The notes under the pieces are model-generated. The model saw nothing but the letters and a program-made list of their open reading frames with translations. It was not told the DNA's origin and ran no database searches. From Marinobacterium profundum (lineage in GTDB: Bacteria; Pseudomonadota; Gammaproteobacteria; Pseudomonadales; Balneatricaceae): 64,000 bases of DNA. Below, piece by piece: positions 8,133-17,431 of the stretch. Where the stretch lies: NCBI RefSeq assembly GCF_001528745.1, contig NZ_BCNS01000207.1, forward strand, positions 1 to 64,000, read 5' to 3'. Numbering within the stretch: position 1 is the stretch's first letter; the number at the start of each line of letters is the position of its first letter. Made by a program: the position numbers and the translations under genes.

Positions 8133-9857
8133 ATGAGTCACCAAAGCGACCTGATCGCCACTGATATTCAGCAGTATCTGTCCCAGCACGAAAACAAGGA
8201 ACTGTTGCGGTTCCTGACCTGCGGCAGCGTGGACGATGGCAAGTCCACCCTTATTGGCCGCCTGCTGCACGACTCCAAGATGATCTACGAAGATCAGCTG
8301 GCCGCCATTACCGCCGACAGCAAGAAATCCGGCACCACCGGGGACGAAATCGACCTGGCACTGCTGGTTGACGGTCTGCAGGCCGAGCGCGAACAGGGCA
8401 TAACCATTGATGTGGCCTACCGCTATTTTTCGACCTCCAGGCGCAAGTTCATCATCGCCGACACCCCGGGGCATGAGCAGTACACCCGCAACATGGCCAC
8501 CGGCGCCTCTACCTGTGATCTGGCCATTATTCTGGTCGATGCCCGCCACGGCGTGCAGGTGCAAACCAAGCGCCACAGCTTTATCGTTTCCCTGCTGGGC
8601 ATCAAGCACACCATCGTTGCCATCAACAAGATGGACCTGGTGGGCTTTAGCGAAGAGCGTTTTGAAGAAATCAAGGCAGAGTACCTGGCATTCGCCAAGG
8701 AACTGGATCTGCCCGATCTGCAGTTCATACCGCTGTCGGCTCTGAAGGGCGACAACGTGGTCACCCCATCTGAGCAGTCCCCCTGGTACAAGGGCGAGCC
8801 GCTGATGGGCCTGCTGGAGTCGGTTGAGCTTGCCAACGACGCCAACTTTGACGAGCTGCGCTTCCCGGTACAATACGTCAACCGCCCTCACCTGGATTTC
8901 CGTGGCTATTGCGGCACCCTGAGCTCCGGCATTGTGCGCCCCGGCGATGCCGTTACTGTGCTGCCGTCCGGCAAGTCGAGCCGCGTCAAATCCATCGTCA
9001 CCTTCGATGGCGAACTGGCCGAGGCCTACCCGCCAATGTCCGTGACCCTGACACTGGAAGATGAGATCGACATCTCCCGCGGCGACATCCTGGTACACAG
9101 CGACAAGCTGCCCCAAGTCACCAGCCGTTTCGACGCCATGGTAGTCTGGATGGCCGAAGCCGAACTGGTGCCGGGCCGCACCTACGACGTCAAGCTCGCC
9201 ACCCAGACCGTGGCCGGCAGCATCAGCCATATCCGTCACCGCATCGACGTCAACACCCACGAACAGATTCCGGCCAGCAGCCTGAGCCTGAACGAAATCG
9301 CCCGCTGTGAACTCAATATCGAGCGCTCCATCATCGCCGACGACTACCGCGATCACCGTGGCACCGGCTCCTTCATCATTGTCGATCGCCTGAGCAACGC
9401 TACCGTGGCCGCCGGCATGATTATCAATGAAGGCGACCAGGCACAGCAGGAAGACATCGACACCATCAATGTCGACTCCCGCGTCAGCCGCAGCGACAAG
9501 GAACGCCGTTACGGTCAGCGTGCCGGTATCATCAGCGTCAGCGGCGGCACCGAAGAGTCCCGCGACCAGCTGCTGTACAGCACCGAGAAGCGCCTGTTTG
9601 ACGCCGGCCGCGCCGTCGCCGTACTGACGCCCCGTAATCTGCCAGCAGCTCTGCAGACCAATCTCGAGGCTACCGCCGCCGTACTGGCCGATAACGGCCT
9701 GGTGGTCCTGGTCGAAAGCGACAGCGCCCTGCCGGGCGCCCTGAGTGTCAATCTGGATGGCCAGGCTGGCGATTTGCGCCTGAACAGCGCAGCCCAGAGC
9801 CCGCAGGAACAGGTCAAGGCACTGCTGGCATTGCTCAAGGCCCACGCTCTGGCCTAA
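8133..9857 (+). CDS. cysN: Sulfate adenylyltransferase GTPase subunit with vestigial APS-kinase domain
   Basis: The elongation-factor-like GTPase that drives CysD. GTPase motifs are intact: P-loop GSVDDGKST at residues 31-39, DTPGHEQY near 110, NKMD near 165; two beta-barrel domains follow to about residue 440. Length is 574, between plain CysN (about 475) and the CysNC fusion (about 630). Residues 445-574 align in order with the fused APS kinase, but the kinase P-loop (normally G-x-S-G-S-G-K-S-T) reads [11 protein letters not shown] at 468-478, and the domain is about 60 residues short. The kinase activity is almost surely lost, which fits an APS-using CysH. Confidence 0.93.
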   Translation: MSHQSDLIATDIQQYLSQHENKELLRFLTCGSVDDGKSTLIGRLLHDSKMIYEDQLAAITADSKKSGTTGDEIDLALLVDGLQAEREQGITIDVAYRYFSTSRRKFIIADTPGHEQYTRNMATGASTCDLAIILVDARHGVQVQTKRHSFIVSLLGIKHTIVAINKMDLVGFSEERFEEIKAEYLAFAKELDLPDLQFIPLSALKGDNVVTPSEQSPWYKGEPLMGLLESVELANDANFDELRFPVQYVNRPHLDFRGYCGTLSSGIVRPGDAVTVLPSGKSSRVKSIVTFDGELAEAYPPMSVTLTLEDEIDISRGDILVHSDKLPQVTSRFDAMVVWMAEAELVPGRTYDVKLATQTVAGSISHIRHRIDVNTHEQIPASSLSLNEIARCELNIERSIIADDYRDHRGTGSFIIVDRLSNATVAAGMIINEGDQAQQEDIDTINVDSRVSRSDKERRYGQRAGIISVSGGTEESRDQLLYSTEKRLFDAGRAVAVLTPRNLPAALQTNLEATAAVLADNGLVVLVESDSALPGALSVNLDGQAGDLRLNSAAQSPQEQVKALLALLKAHALA

Positions 9858-10194
9858 CCGCCAAACGTTTGGACCGGCCGCAACGGCACCCTCGGGCCCG
9901 GCACAGACCTCTGTGACCGGGCCCGATACGTTATAAATCCGGCGGACAGGCCCCTGATGAACAGCCAATAACCGTGCCGCAACGGCCATCGACCTGAGTT
10001 GCTGCTTAATAAGACCCGTTAAAGCTGACGCAAGCCTGTACCGAGGTGGGGTCAATCCGGTAAAATTCTGCGCTCGATTTCCAGCGGACCCGGGCTATCC
10101 GCATAAACCCCGGTAGATTTTTGGCGGGTGCGCAGTGACAAGCGTGCCCCTTGAGCGGTGAAAATGCCGCGCCCCCTGCAACTTGAGCATCGCG
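9858..10194. other. Intergenic stretch cysN-rnfA
   Basis: About 340 bp without a credible gene. It holds the large hairpin at 9892-9926 and, toward the right, the presumed rnf promoter: TAAAAT around 10061 could be a -10, but no good -35 is visible. Confidence 0.5.
9892..9926 (+). terminator. Long hairpin after cysN
   Basis: TCGGGCCCGG (9892-9901) pairs with CCGGGCCCGA (9917-9926); inside, CACAGA pairs with TCTGTG around a 2-nt loop. The stem has 16 pairs and one unpaired base. No T-run follows, so termination may be Rho-assisted. Confidence 0.6.
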
Positions 10195-10776
10195 ATGACG
10201 GAATTTCTGCTTATTCTGATCAGCACAGTGCTGGTGAATAACTTTGTACTGGTGCAGTTTTTGGGCCTGTGCCCCTTCATGGGCGTTTCCAACAAACTGG
10301 AAACCGCCATGGGCATGTCCCTGGCGACCACCTTTGTACTGACGCTATCGTCCCTGTGCAGCTATCTGGTCTACACCTACCTGCTGGCACCCCTGGAGAT
10401 GGCCTTCCTCAAAACCATCGCCTTCATTCTGGTGATTGCCGTAGTGGTGCAGTTCACCGAAATGGTAGTACGCAAAACGAGCCCGCTGCTGTATCGGGTG
10501 CTGGGTATCTTTCTGCCCCTGATTACCACCAACTGTGCGGTTCTGGGCGTGGCGTTGCTGAATATAAAGAAGATGAACGGCTTCATGGAATCCATCGTCT
10601 ACGGCTTCGGTGCCGCTGTGGGTTTTTCCCTGGCCCTGATACTGTTTTCAGCGATTCGCGAGCGCGTCGCCGTCGCCGATGTACCGACACCCTTTCGCGG
10701 TGCGGCCATTGGCATGGTCACCGCCGGCTTGATGTCACTGGCTTTCATGGGCTTCACCGGCCTGGTGTCATTCTGA
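10195..10776 (+). CDS. rnfA: Rnf electron transport complex subunit A
   Basis: Integral membrane subunit of the ion-translocating Rnf (Rsx) complex, which couples NADH/ferredoxin redox exchange to an ion gradient. The 193-residue protein has six predicted helices and closely follows the family, with [11 protein letters not shown] near residue 23 and [13 protein letters not shown] near 100, where the conserved Cys contribute to the intramembrane 2Fe-2S site shared with RnfE. I chose ATG at 10195, giving the family start [17 protein letters not shown], over a TTG 12 bp upstream. First gene of rnfABCDGE-nth, all on the plus strand with gaps of at most 15 bp or overlaps. Confidence 0.97.
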   Translation: MTEFLLILISTVLVNNFVLVQFLGLCPFMGVSNKLETAMGMSLATTFVLTLSSLCSYLVYTYLLAPLEMAFLKTIAFILVIAVVVQFTEMVVRKTSPLLYRVLGIFLPLITTNCAVLGVALLNIKKMNGFMESIVYGFGAAVGFSLALILFSAIRERVAVADVPTPFRGAAIGMVTAGLMSLAFMGFTGLVSF

Positions 10777-10789
10777 GCGGAGACTCCCC

Positions 10790-11389
10790 ATGAGCGCAGT
10801 AATTATCGCCATCCTGGTTTTGCTCGGACTCGCCGTCGTATTCGGCATAGTGCTGGGATTCGCCTCGGTTCGCTTCAAGGTTGAAGGCAACCCCATCGTC
10901 GAGCAAATAGACGCCCTGCTGCCCCAGACCCAATGCGGCCAGTGCGGCTATCCTGGCTGTCGTCCCTATGCCGAAGCCATTGCCGGCGGCGATACCATCA
11001 ACAAGTGCCCGCCCGGCGGCCAATCCACCATCGAAGCACTGGCCGACCTGCTGGACGTCGAAGTCATTCCGCTGGACGACGAACACGGCGAGGAAAAACC
11101 CCGCTCTATCGCCTATATCCGCGAAGACGAATGCATCGGCTGCACCAAGTGCATCCAGGCCTGCCCGGTCGACGCCATACTCGGCGCCGCCAAGCAGATG
11201 CATACCGTGATCATATCCGAGTGCACCGGCTGCGATCTCTGTGTTGAACCCTGCCCGGTTGACTGTATCGACATGATCCCGATTGAAACCACCCTCAGCA
11301 CCTGGAAATGGCCGGCCCCCAAACCTGGCATCGAACTGATCGCCACCGACGCCGGACGCGGCAGCGCCCAGCAGGGAGGCCTCGCCTGA
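10790..11389 (+). CDS. rnfB: Rnf electron transport complex subunit B (ferredoxin)
   Basis: Membrane-anchored iron-sulfur subunit that receives or donates electrons for the complex. 199 residues: an N-terminal helix (residues 4-27), a 4Fe-4S motif of the CxxCxxxxC type ([11 protein letters not shown] near residue 46), then two ferredoxin-type clusters ([12 protein letters not shown] near 114; [12 protein letters not shown] near 143). ATG at 10790 lies 13 bp after rnfA. The stop overlaps the rnfC start (TGATG), so translation is coupled. The fold depends on Fe-S assembly, supplied by the ISC cluster elsewhere in the window. Confidence 0.97.
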   Translation: MSAVIIAILVLLGLAVVFGIVLGFASVRFKVEGNPIVEQIDALLPQTQCGQCGYPGCRPYAEAIAGGDTINKCPPGGQSTIEALADLLDVEVIPLDDEHGEEKPRSIAYIREDECIGCTKCIQACPVDAILGAAKQMHTVIISECTGCDLCVEPCPVDCIDMIPIETTLSTWKWPAPKPGIELIATDAGRGSAQQGGLA

Positions 11390-14352
11390 TGGGCCATGTA
11401 TTTGCCTTCCACGGCGGTGTACACCCGCCGGAAAACAAGCGCCAGTCGACCCGCACACCGATTCGCCAGGCGCCGCTGCCCGATCAGCTGATACTGCCGC
11501 TATCGCAGCACATAGGAACGCCGGCAGAACCCCTGGTCAAGGTGGGCGACAAGGTTCTCAAGGGACAGCGCATCGCAGAGCCCGTAGGCCGTATCAGCGC
11601 TGCGCTGCATGCACCGACGTCCGGCACCGTAAGTGCGATAGGTCCGCATCCGATTCCCCATGCGTCTGGCATGCAGGCCAACTGCATCGTTATCGACAGC
11701 GACGGTGAAGACCGCTGGGTCGAGCATGCAGGCCTCGCGAATTACCAAAGCCTGGGCAAGGGTCCGCTGACCGATTACATTCGCAACAGCGGCATTACCG
11801 GCATGGGCGGCGCAGGCTTTCCAACCGACGTGAAACTGCATCTGGGTGATGATCATATCGTCAACACCCTGATCATCAATGCCGCCGAATGCGAGCCCTA
11901 TATCACCGCCGATGACATGCTGATGCGTGAGCGCGCCGACGATATAGTGGCCGGCATCGAAATCATCGATCACCTGCTCAAGCCCAGTCATATTCTGATC
12001 GGCATTGAGGACAACAAACCCCAGGCCATACGCGCGCTTGAAAAGGCACTGGTCGGCTGCAAGCTGAATATCGATCTGCGTGTCGTACCCACCAAGTACC
12101 CGTCCGGTGGCGAAAAACAGCTGATCAAGCTGCTAACCAATGTCGAGGTTCCCAGTGGTCGCATTCCCGCCGATGTCGGCATCGTCTGTCAGAACGTCGG
12201 CACCGCCTACGCCACCGCCCGAGCAGTGCACCAGGGCGAGCCGCTGATTTCCCGCATCGTGACCCTGACCGGCGAAGCCGTGGCCCAGCCACAGAATTTT
12301 GAAACCCTGATCGGCACCCCCTACTCGCTGCTACTGCGCGCGGCACGGGTCAGCCCGAACGACCTGTACCGCCTGGTTGTCGGCGGCCCGATGATGGGCT
12401 TTAGCGTCGATAACGATCAGATCCCGGTGATAAAGACCACCAACTGCCTTATCGCCGCCAGCCCCGACGAGATGCCAGAAGCGCCACCGGCGCAGGAATG
12501 CATCCGCTGTGGCCTGTGCGAACAGGTCTGCCCGGCCGAGTTGCTGCCCCAGCAGCTGTACTGGTTCGCCAAGGGCCGCGAGCTCGACAAGGCCAAAAAC
12601 CACAACCTGTTCGACTGCATCGAATGTGGCGCCTGCTCCTATGTCTGCTCCAGCGCCATTCCCCTGGTTCAGTACTACCGTAACGCCAAGGCGGAAATCC
12701 GCAGCGACGACGCCGAGCAACGCAAGGCCGAACATGCCCGCGTGCGCTTCGAAGCACGCCAGGCACGCCTGGAAGCCGAGCAGGCCGAAAAGGAAGCGCG
12801 CCGCAAGGCCCGCGCCGAAGAAGCCGCCCGCAACCAGGCCGCACGCAAGGACAAGCCCCAGGTAGCCGCCTCCGTCGCCAGCAACGCCGCGACAACGGCG
12901 CCAGCGCCGGCGGCAGAACCCGACCTGAAACAGCTTAAAACCGCCGCCTCAGTGGCGCGCACCAAGCTCAAGCAGGCGCTGAAGGCACTCAAGCACACTG
13001 AAGACAAGGGATTTGATGGCGCTGACGCCCTGCGCACCACCATCAGCGAACTGACCTCCAAGGCCGATGCGGCCCAGCAGGCCTACGACCAGGCCCTGAA
13101 TGCCGACAGTGCCGCCAGCACCGCGCCCGATGCCAAACAGCTCAAGACCAACGCCGCCGTCGCCCGCACCAAGCTCAAGCAGGCCGAAAAGGCCCTGGCG
13201 ACTGCCCGCGACAATGGCAGCGATGAGATAACCGCGCTGGAATCCCGAGTGCGCGAACTCGAACTGCGGGCCAGCGATGCCCAAAAGGCTTATGACGCCG
13301 CCGACGACGCCGGCGCCCCGGGCATTGACCCGGCCAAGCTCGCCGAACTCAAGGCCGACATGGACGCCGCCAAAGCCAAGGTCGACAAGGCCCAGACCGC
13401 ACTGGAAGGCGCCATCGCCTCCGGCAGCCCGGCGGCCGAGAAAATGACCGCCGGTGTCGAGAAGCTGCGCGGCAAGTACCTTGAAGCCAGGGCCGCTTTT
13501 GACGCCGCCGACCCCCCCGCCGCCGCCCAAGCCGTGAGCCCGGCCAAGCTCGCTGAACTCAAGGCCGACATGGACACAGCCAAAGCCAAGGTCGACAAGG
13601 CCCAGACCGCACTGGAAGGCGCCATCGCCTCCGGCAGCCCGGCGGCCGAGAAAATGACCGCCGGCGTCGAGAAGCTGCGCGGCAAGTACCTCGAAGCCAA
13701 AGCCGCCCATGACGCCGCCGCCAGCACTTCTGCGGTAACGCCAGCGGCGAGCCCGGCAAAGCTCGCCGAACTCCAGGCCGACATGGAGTCAGCCAAAGCC
13801 AAGGCCGACAAGGCCCAGGCCGCACTGGAAGGCGCCATCGCCTCCGGCAGCCCTGCGGTAGAGAAAATGACCGCAGGCGTTACCAAGCTGCATGGCAGGT
13901 ACCTTGAAGCCAAAACCGCCTTTGACCAAGCCTGCGGTACTGCACCAAAACCAGAGCCCGCAGCCGGCACAGTTGTGGATATCAAGGCACTGAAACAGCA
14001 GTTATCCATTATGCGCACCAAGCTGAAAAAGGCCGAGAAGGCCCTGCAGGACACCGATGCAGATAGCCAAGCCAGCCTCAGTGCTGAGGTGCAGGAACTG
14101 AGTGGCCGCTTTGAGAGCGCCAAAGCCGAGCTCAACAGGGCCGAGCAGGCACGCATCGAGATGGCCGCCGCCGCCGGCGTCGATCTCAAGCAACTGCAAA
14201 TCGATGCCGCCATGGCCCGCGCCCAGGTTACCAAAGCCGAGCGTGCCCTGGGCACCGCCGACAGCGCCGCCGTTGCCGATTTGGAGCAGGCTCTGCTCCA
14301 GGCCCGCAGCCACGCCGATGAATTAAGCAAAACGCTCAGCCGTTTTGAATAG
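11389..14352 (+). CDS. rnfC: Rnf electron transport complex subunit C with long coiled-coil repeat tail
   Basis: The NADH-oxidising, FMN-binding peripheral subunit. The start ATG at 11389 overlaps the rnfB stop and follows GGGAGG; an in-frame extension upstream is not real. Of 987 residues, about 440 form the usual core: NADH/FMN domain (GGAGFPTDVK near residue 140), SLBB-like part and two 4Fe-4S motifs (CIRCGLCEQVCP; CIECGACSYVCS). The remaining 540 or so are a Lys/Ala/Glu-rich tail of repeats of 55-71 residues that should form long helices or coiled coils. Three central units (DNA 13320-13930) are nearly identical. E. coli RsxC (740 residues) has a shorter tail of the same kind. Confidence 0.95.
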   Translation: MGHVFAFHGGVHPPENKRQSTRTPIRQAPLPDQLILPLSQHIGTPAEPLVKVGDKVLKGQRIAEPVGRISAALHAPTSGTVSAIGPHPIPHASGMQANCIVIDSDGEDRWVEHAGLANYQSLGKGPLTDYIRNSGITGMGGAGFPTDVKLHLGDDHIVNTLIINAAECEPYITADDMLMRERADDIVAGIEIIDHLLKPSHILIGIEDNKPQAIRALEKALVGCKLNIDLRVVPTKYPSGGEKQLIKLLTNVEVPSGRIPADVGIVCQNVGTAYATARAVHQGEPLISRIVTLTGEAVAQPQNFETLIGTPYSLLLRAARVSPNDLYRLVVGGPMMGFSVDNDQIPVIKTTNCLIAASPDEMPEAPPAQECIRCGLCEQVCPAELLPQQLYWFAKGRELDKAKNHNLFDCIECGACSYVCSSAIPLVQYYRNAKAEIRSDDAEQRKAEHARVRFEARQARLEAEQAEKEARRKARAEEAARNQAARKDKPQVAASVASNAATTAPAPAAEPDLKQLKTAASVARTKLKQALKALKHTEDKGFDGADALRTTISELTSKADAAQQAYDQALNADSAASTAPDAKQLKTNAAVARTKLKQAEKALATARDNGSDEITALESRVRELELRASDAQKAYDAADDAGAPGIDPAKLAELKADMDAAKAKVDKAQTALEGAIASGSPAAEKMTAGVEKLRGKYLEARAAFDAADPPAAAQAVSPAKLAELKADMDTAKAKVDKAQTALEGAIASGSPAAEKMTAGVEKLRGKYLEAKAAHDAAASTSAVTPAASPAKLAELQADMESAKAKADKAQAALEGAIASGSPAVEKMTAGVTKLHGRYLEAKTAFDQACGTAPKPEPAAGTVVDIKALKQQLSIMRTKLKKAEKALQDTDADSQASLSAEVQELSGRFESAKAELNRAEQARIEMAAAAGVDLKQLQIDAAMARAQVTKAERALGTADSAAVADLEQALLQARSHADELSKTLSRFE
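13325..13935 (+). repeat. Tandem 210-bp coding repeat inside rnfC
   Basis: The word CGGCCAAGCT or a one-base variant starts at 13331, 13541 and 13754, giving units of 210 and 213 bp that encode three nearly identical blocks (SPAKLAELKADMD, TALEGAIASGSPAAEKMTAG). Such repeats can change number by recombination. Confidence 0.85.
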
Positions 14353-14365
14353 GGATTGACGGAAA

Positions 14366-15424
14366 ATGGCACTGATTCGTTCGAGTTCACCCCACCTGCG
14401 CCGGGCCGGCAGCACCGCCAGCCTGATGCGCCTGCTGCTGGTCGCCACCCTGCCGGGCCTGGCGGCCATGACATTCTTTTTCGGCTGGGGCACCCTGTTG
14501 CAGGTTGTCTGGGCCATGCTGCTGGCGCTGGGTTTTGAAGCTGCAGTCATGAAGATGCGCGGTCGCCCCGCCAGCTTCTACCTGCGCGACTACAGTGCAC
14601 TGGTCACTGCCGTGCTGCTTGGGCTTGCTGTTCCACCCTTCGCCCCCTGGTGGCTAATGGTGGTGGGTATCTTCGTTGCGATAGTGATTGCCAAGCACCT
14701 CTATGGTGGCATGGGCAACAACCCATTCAACCCGGCAATGGTGGCCTATGCCCTGCTGCTGATATCCTTTCCCGTCGACATGACGCGCTGGACAGCTCCC
14801 TTCGTGCTGCAGGGCGAGGACGGCTGGCATATCCTCGGCTTTATGGACACCTTCAAACTGATATTTGGCGCCATTGAGCACAGCACCCTGGATGCCTTCA
14901 CCTCGGCCACCCCCCTGGATGAACTGCGCCACCGCGGCGGCCTGACTACGGAAGAGGCCTTTCGCAACTCAACCGTACTGGCCAACGGTGTGGGCGCCTG
15001 GCATGCGGTCAGTGCTGCCTACTTTATGGGCGGCGTTTTCCTGCTGTACCGCAAGGTTTTCACCTGGCATACGCCCGTGGCGGTTCTTGGCAGCCTGGCG
15101 GTATTGTCGACGCTGTTTTACATGTTTTCGCCCGATACCTATGCTGATCCCTTCTTTCACCTGACCATGGGCGCCACCATGCTCGGCGCCTTCTTTATTG
15201 CCACGGACCCCGTCACCGCCGCCACCAGCAACCGTGGCAAGATCTATTACGGCATAGGAATAGGCCTGCTGATCTTCATTATCCGCACCTGGGGCAGTTA
15301 CCCCGATGCCGTGGCCTTCGCCGTACTGCTGATGAACCTCTGTGCTCCCTTTATCGACCAGTACACCCAGCCACGTACTTACGGCCACGCAAAACCCAAA
15401 CGCGGCCAGAAGGAGAGCACCTGA
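14366..15424 (+). CDS. rnfD: Rnf electron transport complex subunit D
   Basis: Integral membrane subunit with covalently bound FMN, part of the electron path and ion channel. 352 residues with about nine helices. The FMN attachment motif SATPLDEL places the modified Thr at residue 182. GGMGNNPFNPAM near 114 is the conserved family loop. ATG at 14366 follows the rnfC stop by 13 bp; its stop overlaps the rnfG ATG by one base. It resembles NqrB of the sodium-pumping NADH-quinone oxidoreductase, the sister complex. Confidence 0.96.
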   Translation: MALIRSSSPHLRRAGSTASLMRLLLVATLPGLAAMTFFFGWGTLLQVVWAMLLALGFEAAVMKMRGRPASFYLRDYSALVTAVLLGLAVPPFAPWWLMVVGIFVAIVIAKHLYGGMGNNPFNPAMVAYALLLISFPVDMTRWTAPFVLQGEDGWHILGFMDTFKLIFGAIEHSTLDAFTSATPLDELRHRGGLTTEEAFRNSTVLANGVGAWHAVSAAYFMGGVFLLYRKVFTWHTPVAVLGSLAVLSTLFYMFSPDTYADPFFHLTMGATMLGAFFIATDPVTAATSNRGKIYYGIGIGLLIFIIRTWGSYPDAVAFAVLLMNLCAPFIDQYTQPRTYGHAKPKRGQKEST

Positions 15425-16074
15425 TGCAAATGCTCAGCGCCATCAGCCGCAGCACCACCGGCATTGCCATCTTTGCCGTGGTCACCGCCAGCCTGATTGC
15501 CATTACCCAGGTCGGCACGGCCGATCGCATCAAGCAGAATGAGCGCGAGCAGCAAGCCCGGGCACTGTACGAAATCATCCCCCGCGAAGGGCTCGACAGC
15601 GACCTGCTGGAAAATGGTGTCGAGTTTGTCGCCCCTGACCTGCTCGGCCACAGCCGCCCTGAAACCGCCTACCGCGCCATCCGCAACGGCGAAGCCGTGA
15701 TGGTCATACTGCCGGTGGTGGCACCCGATGGCTATACCGGGGAAATCAGCATGATCGTGGGCATCAACAGCGATGCAAGCGTTGCCGGCGTGCGCGTACT
15801 GGCCCACAAGGAAACCCCTGGGCTGGGTGACAAGGTGGATATCAAGAAATCCCGCTGGGTGCTGGGCTTTGCCAACCAGAGCAAAACCGAAATAGACCCC
15901 AGCTGGGGTGTCAGCAAGGATGGCGGGCGCTTTGACCAGTTCACCGGTGCCACCATCACCCCCCGCGCGGTCGTTAATGCTGTCGGACGCACGATAGATT
16001 ACTTTCGTCTGCACCGCGGCGAACTGCTCGGCCTGAGCGTCGACGCGCCACAGGAGACTCGCGACAATGGCTGA
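15424..16074 (+). CDS. rnfG: Rnf electron transport complex subunit G
   Basis: Membrane-anchored flavoprotein facing the periplasm; NqrC-like. 216 residues: one N-terminal helix (about 12-31), then an FMN-binding domain with the flavinylation motif TGAT, where Thr177 carries FMN in phosphodiester linkage. A flavin transferase (ApbE) is needed and is not in the window. Its 3' end overlaps rnfE by 8 bp. Confidence 0.96.
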   Translation: MQMLSAISRSTTGIAIFAVVTASLIAITQVGTADRIKQNEREQQARALYEIIPREGLDSDLLENGVEFVAPDLLGHSRPETAYRAIRNGEAVMVILPVVAPDGYTGEISMIVGINSDASVAGVRVLAHKETPGLGDKVDIKKSRWVLGFANQSKTEIDPSWGVSKDGGRFDQFTGATITPRAVVNAVGRTIDYFRLHRGELLGLSVDAPQETRDNG

Positions 16075-16777
16075 TTACAAAAAGATCACCCTCGATGGCC
16101 TCTGGCACAACAACCCGGCACTGGTGCAGCTGCTGGGGCTGTGTCCGCTGCTGGCCGTCACAGGCTCGGTCGTCAACGCCATTGGTCTGGGCGTTGCCAG
16201 CACCCTGGTGCTGACCGGCTCCAACCTGACTGTGTCCCTGTTTCGCCATTTCGTGCCGGAATCCGTACGCCTGCCGATCTTCGTCATGATCATCGCCTCC
16301 TTCGTGACCTCGATTGAACTGCTGATGCAGGCCTTCACCTACGAGCTGTACCAGATTCTGGGCATCTTTATTCCACTGATCGTTACCAACTGCGCGATCA
16401 TGGGACGGGCCGACGCCTTCGCCTGCAAGAACCCGGTAGGCGCTTCGGTGCTGGATGGTCTGATGATGGGGCTGGGTTTTACCATAGTGCTGATGATCCT
16501 CGGCGCCATGCGTGAGGTGCTGGGTCTGGGCACTCTGTTTGCCGATATGCAGCTGCTGTTCGGCCCCATGGCTGAAAACTGGAAGATCACCCTGATCGAC
16601 GACTACTCAGGCTTTCTGTTTGCGATCCTGCCCCCCGGTGCCTTCGTCGGCATGGGACTGCTTATCGCGGTCAAAAACATTGTGGATGCCCGGCTGGAAG
16701 AGCGCCGCAAGGCACGCAAGCCCAAGCCTGACGGCGGTGGCAGCCGGCGCGTGCGCGTCACCGGCAGCATCAACTAA
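16067..16777 (+). CDS. rnfE: Rnf electron transport complex subunit E
   Basis: Integral membrane partner of RnfA with six helices. 236 residues; motifs [11 protein letters not shown] near residue 22 and [15 protein letters not shown] near 101 carry the cysteines of the shared 2Fe-2S site. The last 30 residues are basic and cytosolic. The start overlaps rnfG. nth follows 15 bp after, the common order in gammaproteobacteria. Confidence 0.96.
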   Translation: MADYKKITLDGLWHNNPALVQLLGLCPLLAVTGSVVNAIGLGVASTLVLTGSNLTVSLFRHFVPESVRLPIFVMIIASFVTSIELLMQAFTYELYQILGIFIPLIVTNCAIMGRADAFACKNPVGASVLDGLMMGLGFTIVLMILGAMREVLGLGTLFADMQLLFGPMAENWKITLIDDYSGFLFAILPPGAFVGMGLLIAVKNIVDARLEERRKARKPKPDGGGSRRVRVTGSIN

Positions 16778-16792
16778 CCTGGAGCCCTGCCC

Positions 16793-17431
16793 ATGAACGC
16801 GGCAAAACGGCTGCAGATATTTACCCGCCTGCGTGACGAAAACCCGCACCCGAGGACCGAGCTGGAATACAGCTCGCCGTTCGAGCTGCTGGTGGCGGTG
16901 ACGCTTTCGGCACAGGCAACAGATGTGGGTGTCAACAAGGCGACCCGCAAGCTGTTTCCCGTCGCCAACACCCCCGAGGCCATACTGGCGCTGGGCGTCG
17001 ACGGGCTAAAAAGCTACATCAAGACCATCGGGCTTTATAACAGCAAGGCCGAGAATGTTATCAAAACCTGCCGCATGCTCATCGAGCTGCACGCCTCTGA
17101 AGTTCCAGAGACTCGCGAGGCGCTCGAAGCCCTGCCAGGCGTAGGCCGTAAAACCGCCAATGTGGTACTCAATACCGCCTTCGGCCACCCCGTCATGGCG
17201 GTGGACACCCATATATTTCGCGTTTCCAACCGTACCGGCATAGCGCCCGGCAAGACGGTGCTGGACGTCGAAAAAAAGCTGATGCGTTTTATCCCCAAGA
17301 AATTTCTGCTGGATGCCCACCACTGGCTGATTCTGCACGGACGCTATGTCTGCATCGCTCGCAAGCCGCGCTGCATGTCCTGCCTGATCGAAGACTTGTG
17401 CGACTACAAGGACAAGACAGACAGTCCCTGA
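16793..17431 (+). CDS. nth: Endonuclease III
   Basis: DNA glycosylase/AP lyase that removes oxidised pyrimidines in base excision repair. 212 residues, full length. It shows the helix-hairpin-helix LPGVGRKTANVVL with the catalytic Lys, the following VDTHIFRV with the catalytic Asp, and the C-terminal 4Fe-4S ligands in CIARKPRCMSCLIEDLC (spacing 6-2-5). Last gene of the rnf operon; no clear terminator follows. Confidence 0.97.
   Translation: MNAAKRLQIFTRLRDENPHPRTELEYSSPFELLVAVTLSAQATDVGVNKATRKLFPVANTPEAILALGVDGLKSYIKTIGLYNSKAENVIKTCRMLIELHASEVPETREALEALPGVGRKTANVVLNTAFGHPVMAVDTHIFRVSNRTGIAPGKTVLDVEKKLMRFIPKKFLLDAHHWLILHGRYVCIARKPRCMSCLIEDLCDYKDKTDSP

Noticed and set aside
7899-10055. 718-codon open frame on the minus strand
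   Set aside because: Antisense to cysN, with low-complexity sequence; a shadow of the opposite-strand codon bias.
12949-14474. Long minus-strand frames under the rnfC tail
   Set aside because: They mirror the repetitive rnfC tail; composition is Gly/Ala/Ser-rich without domains.
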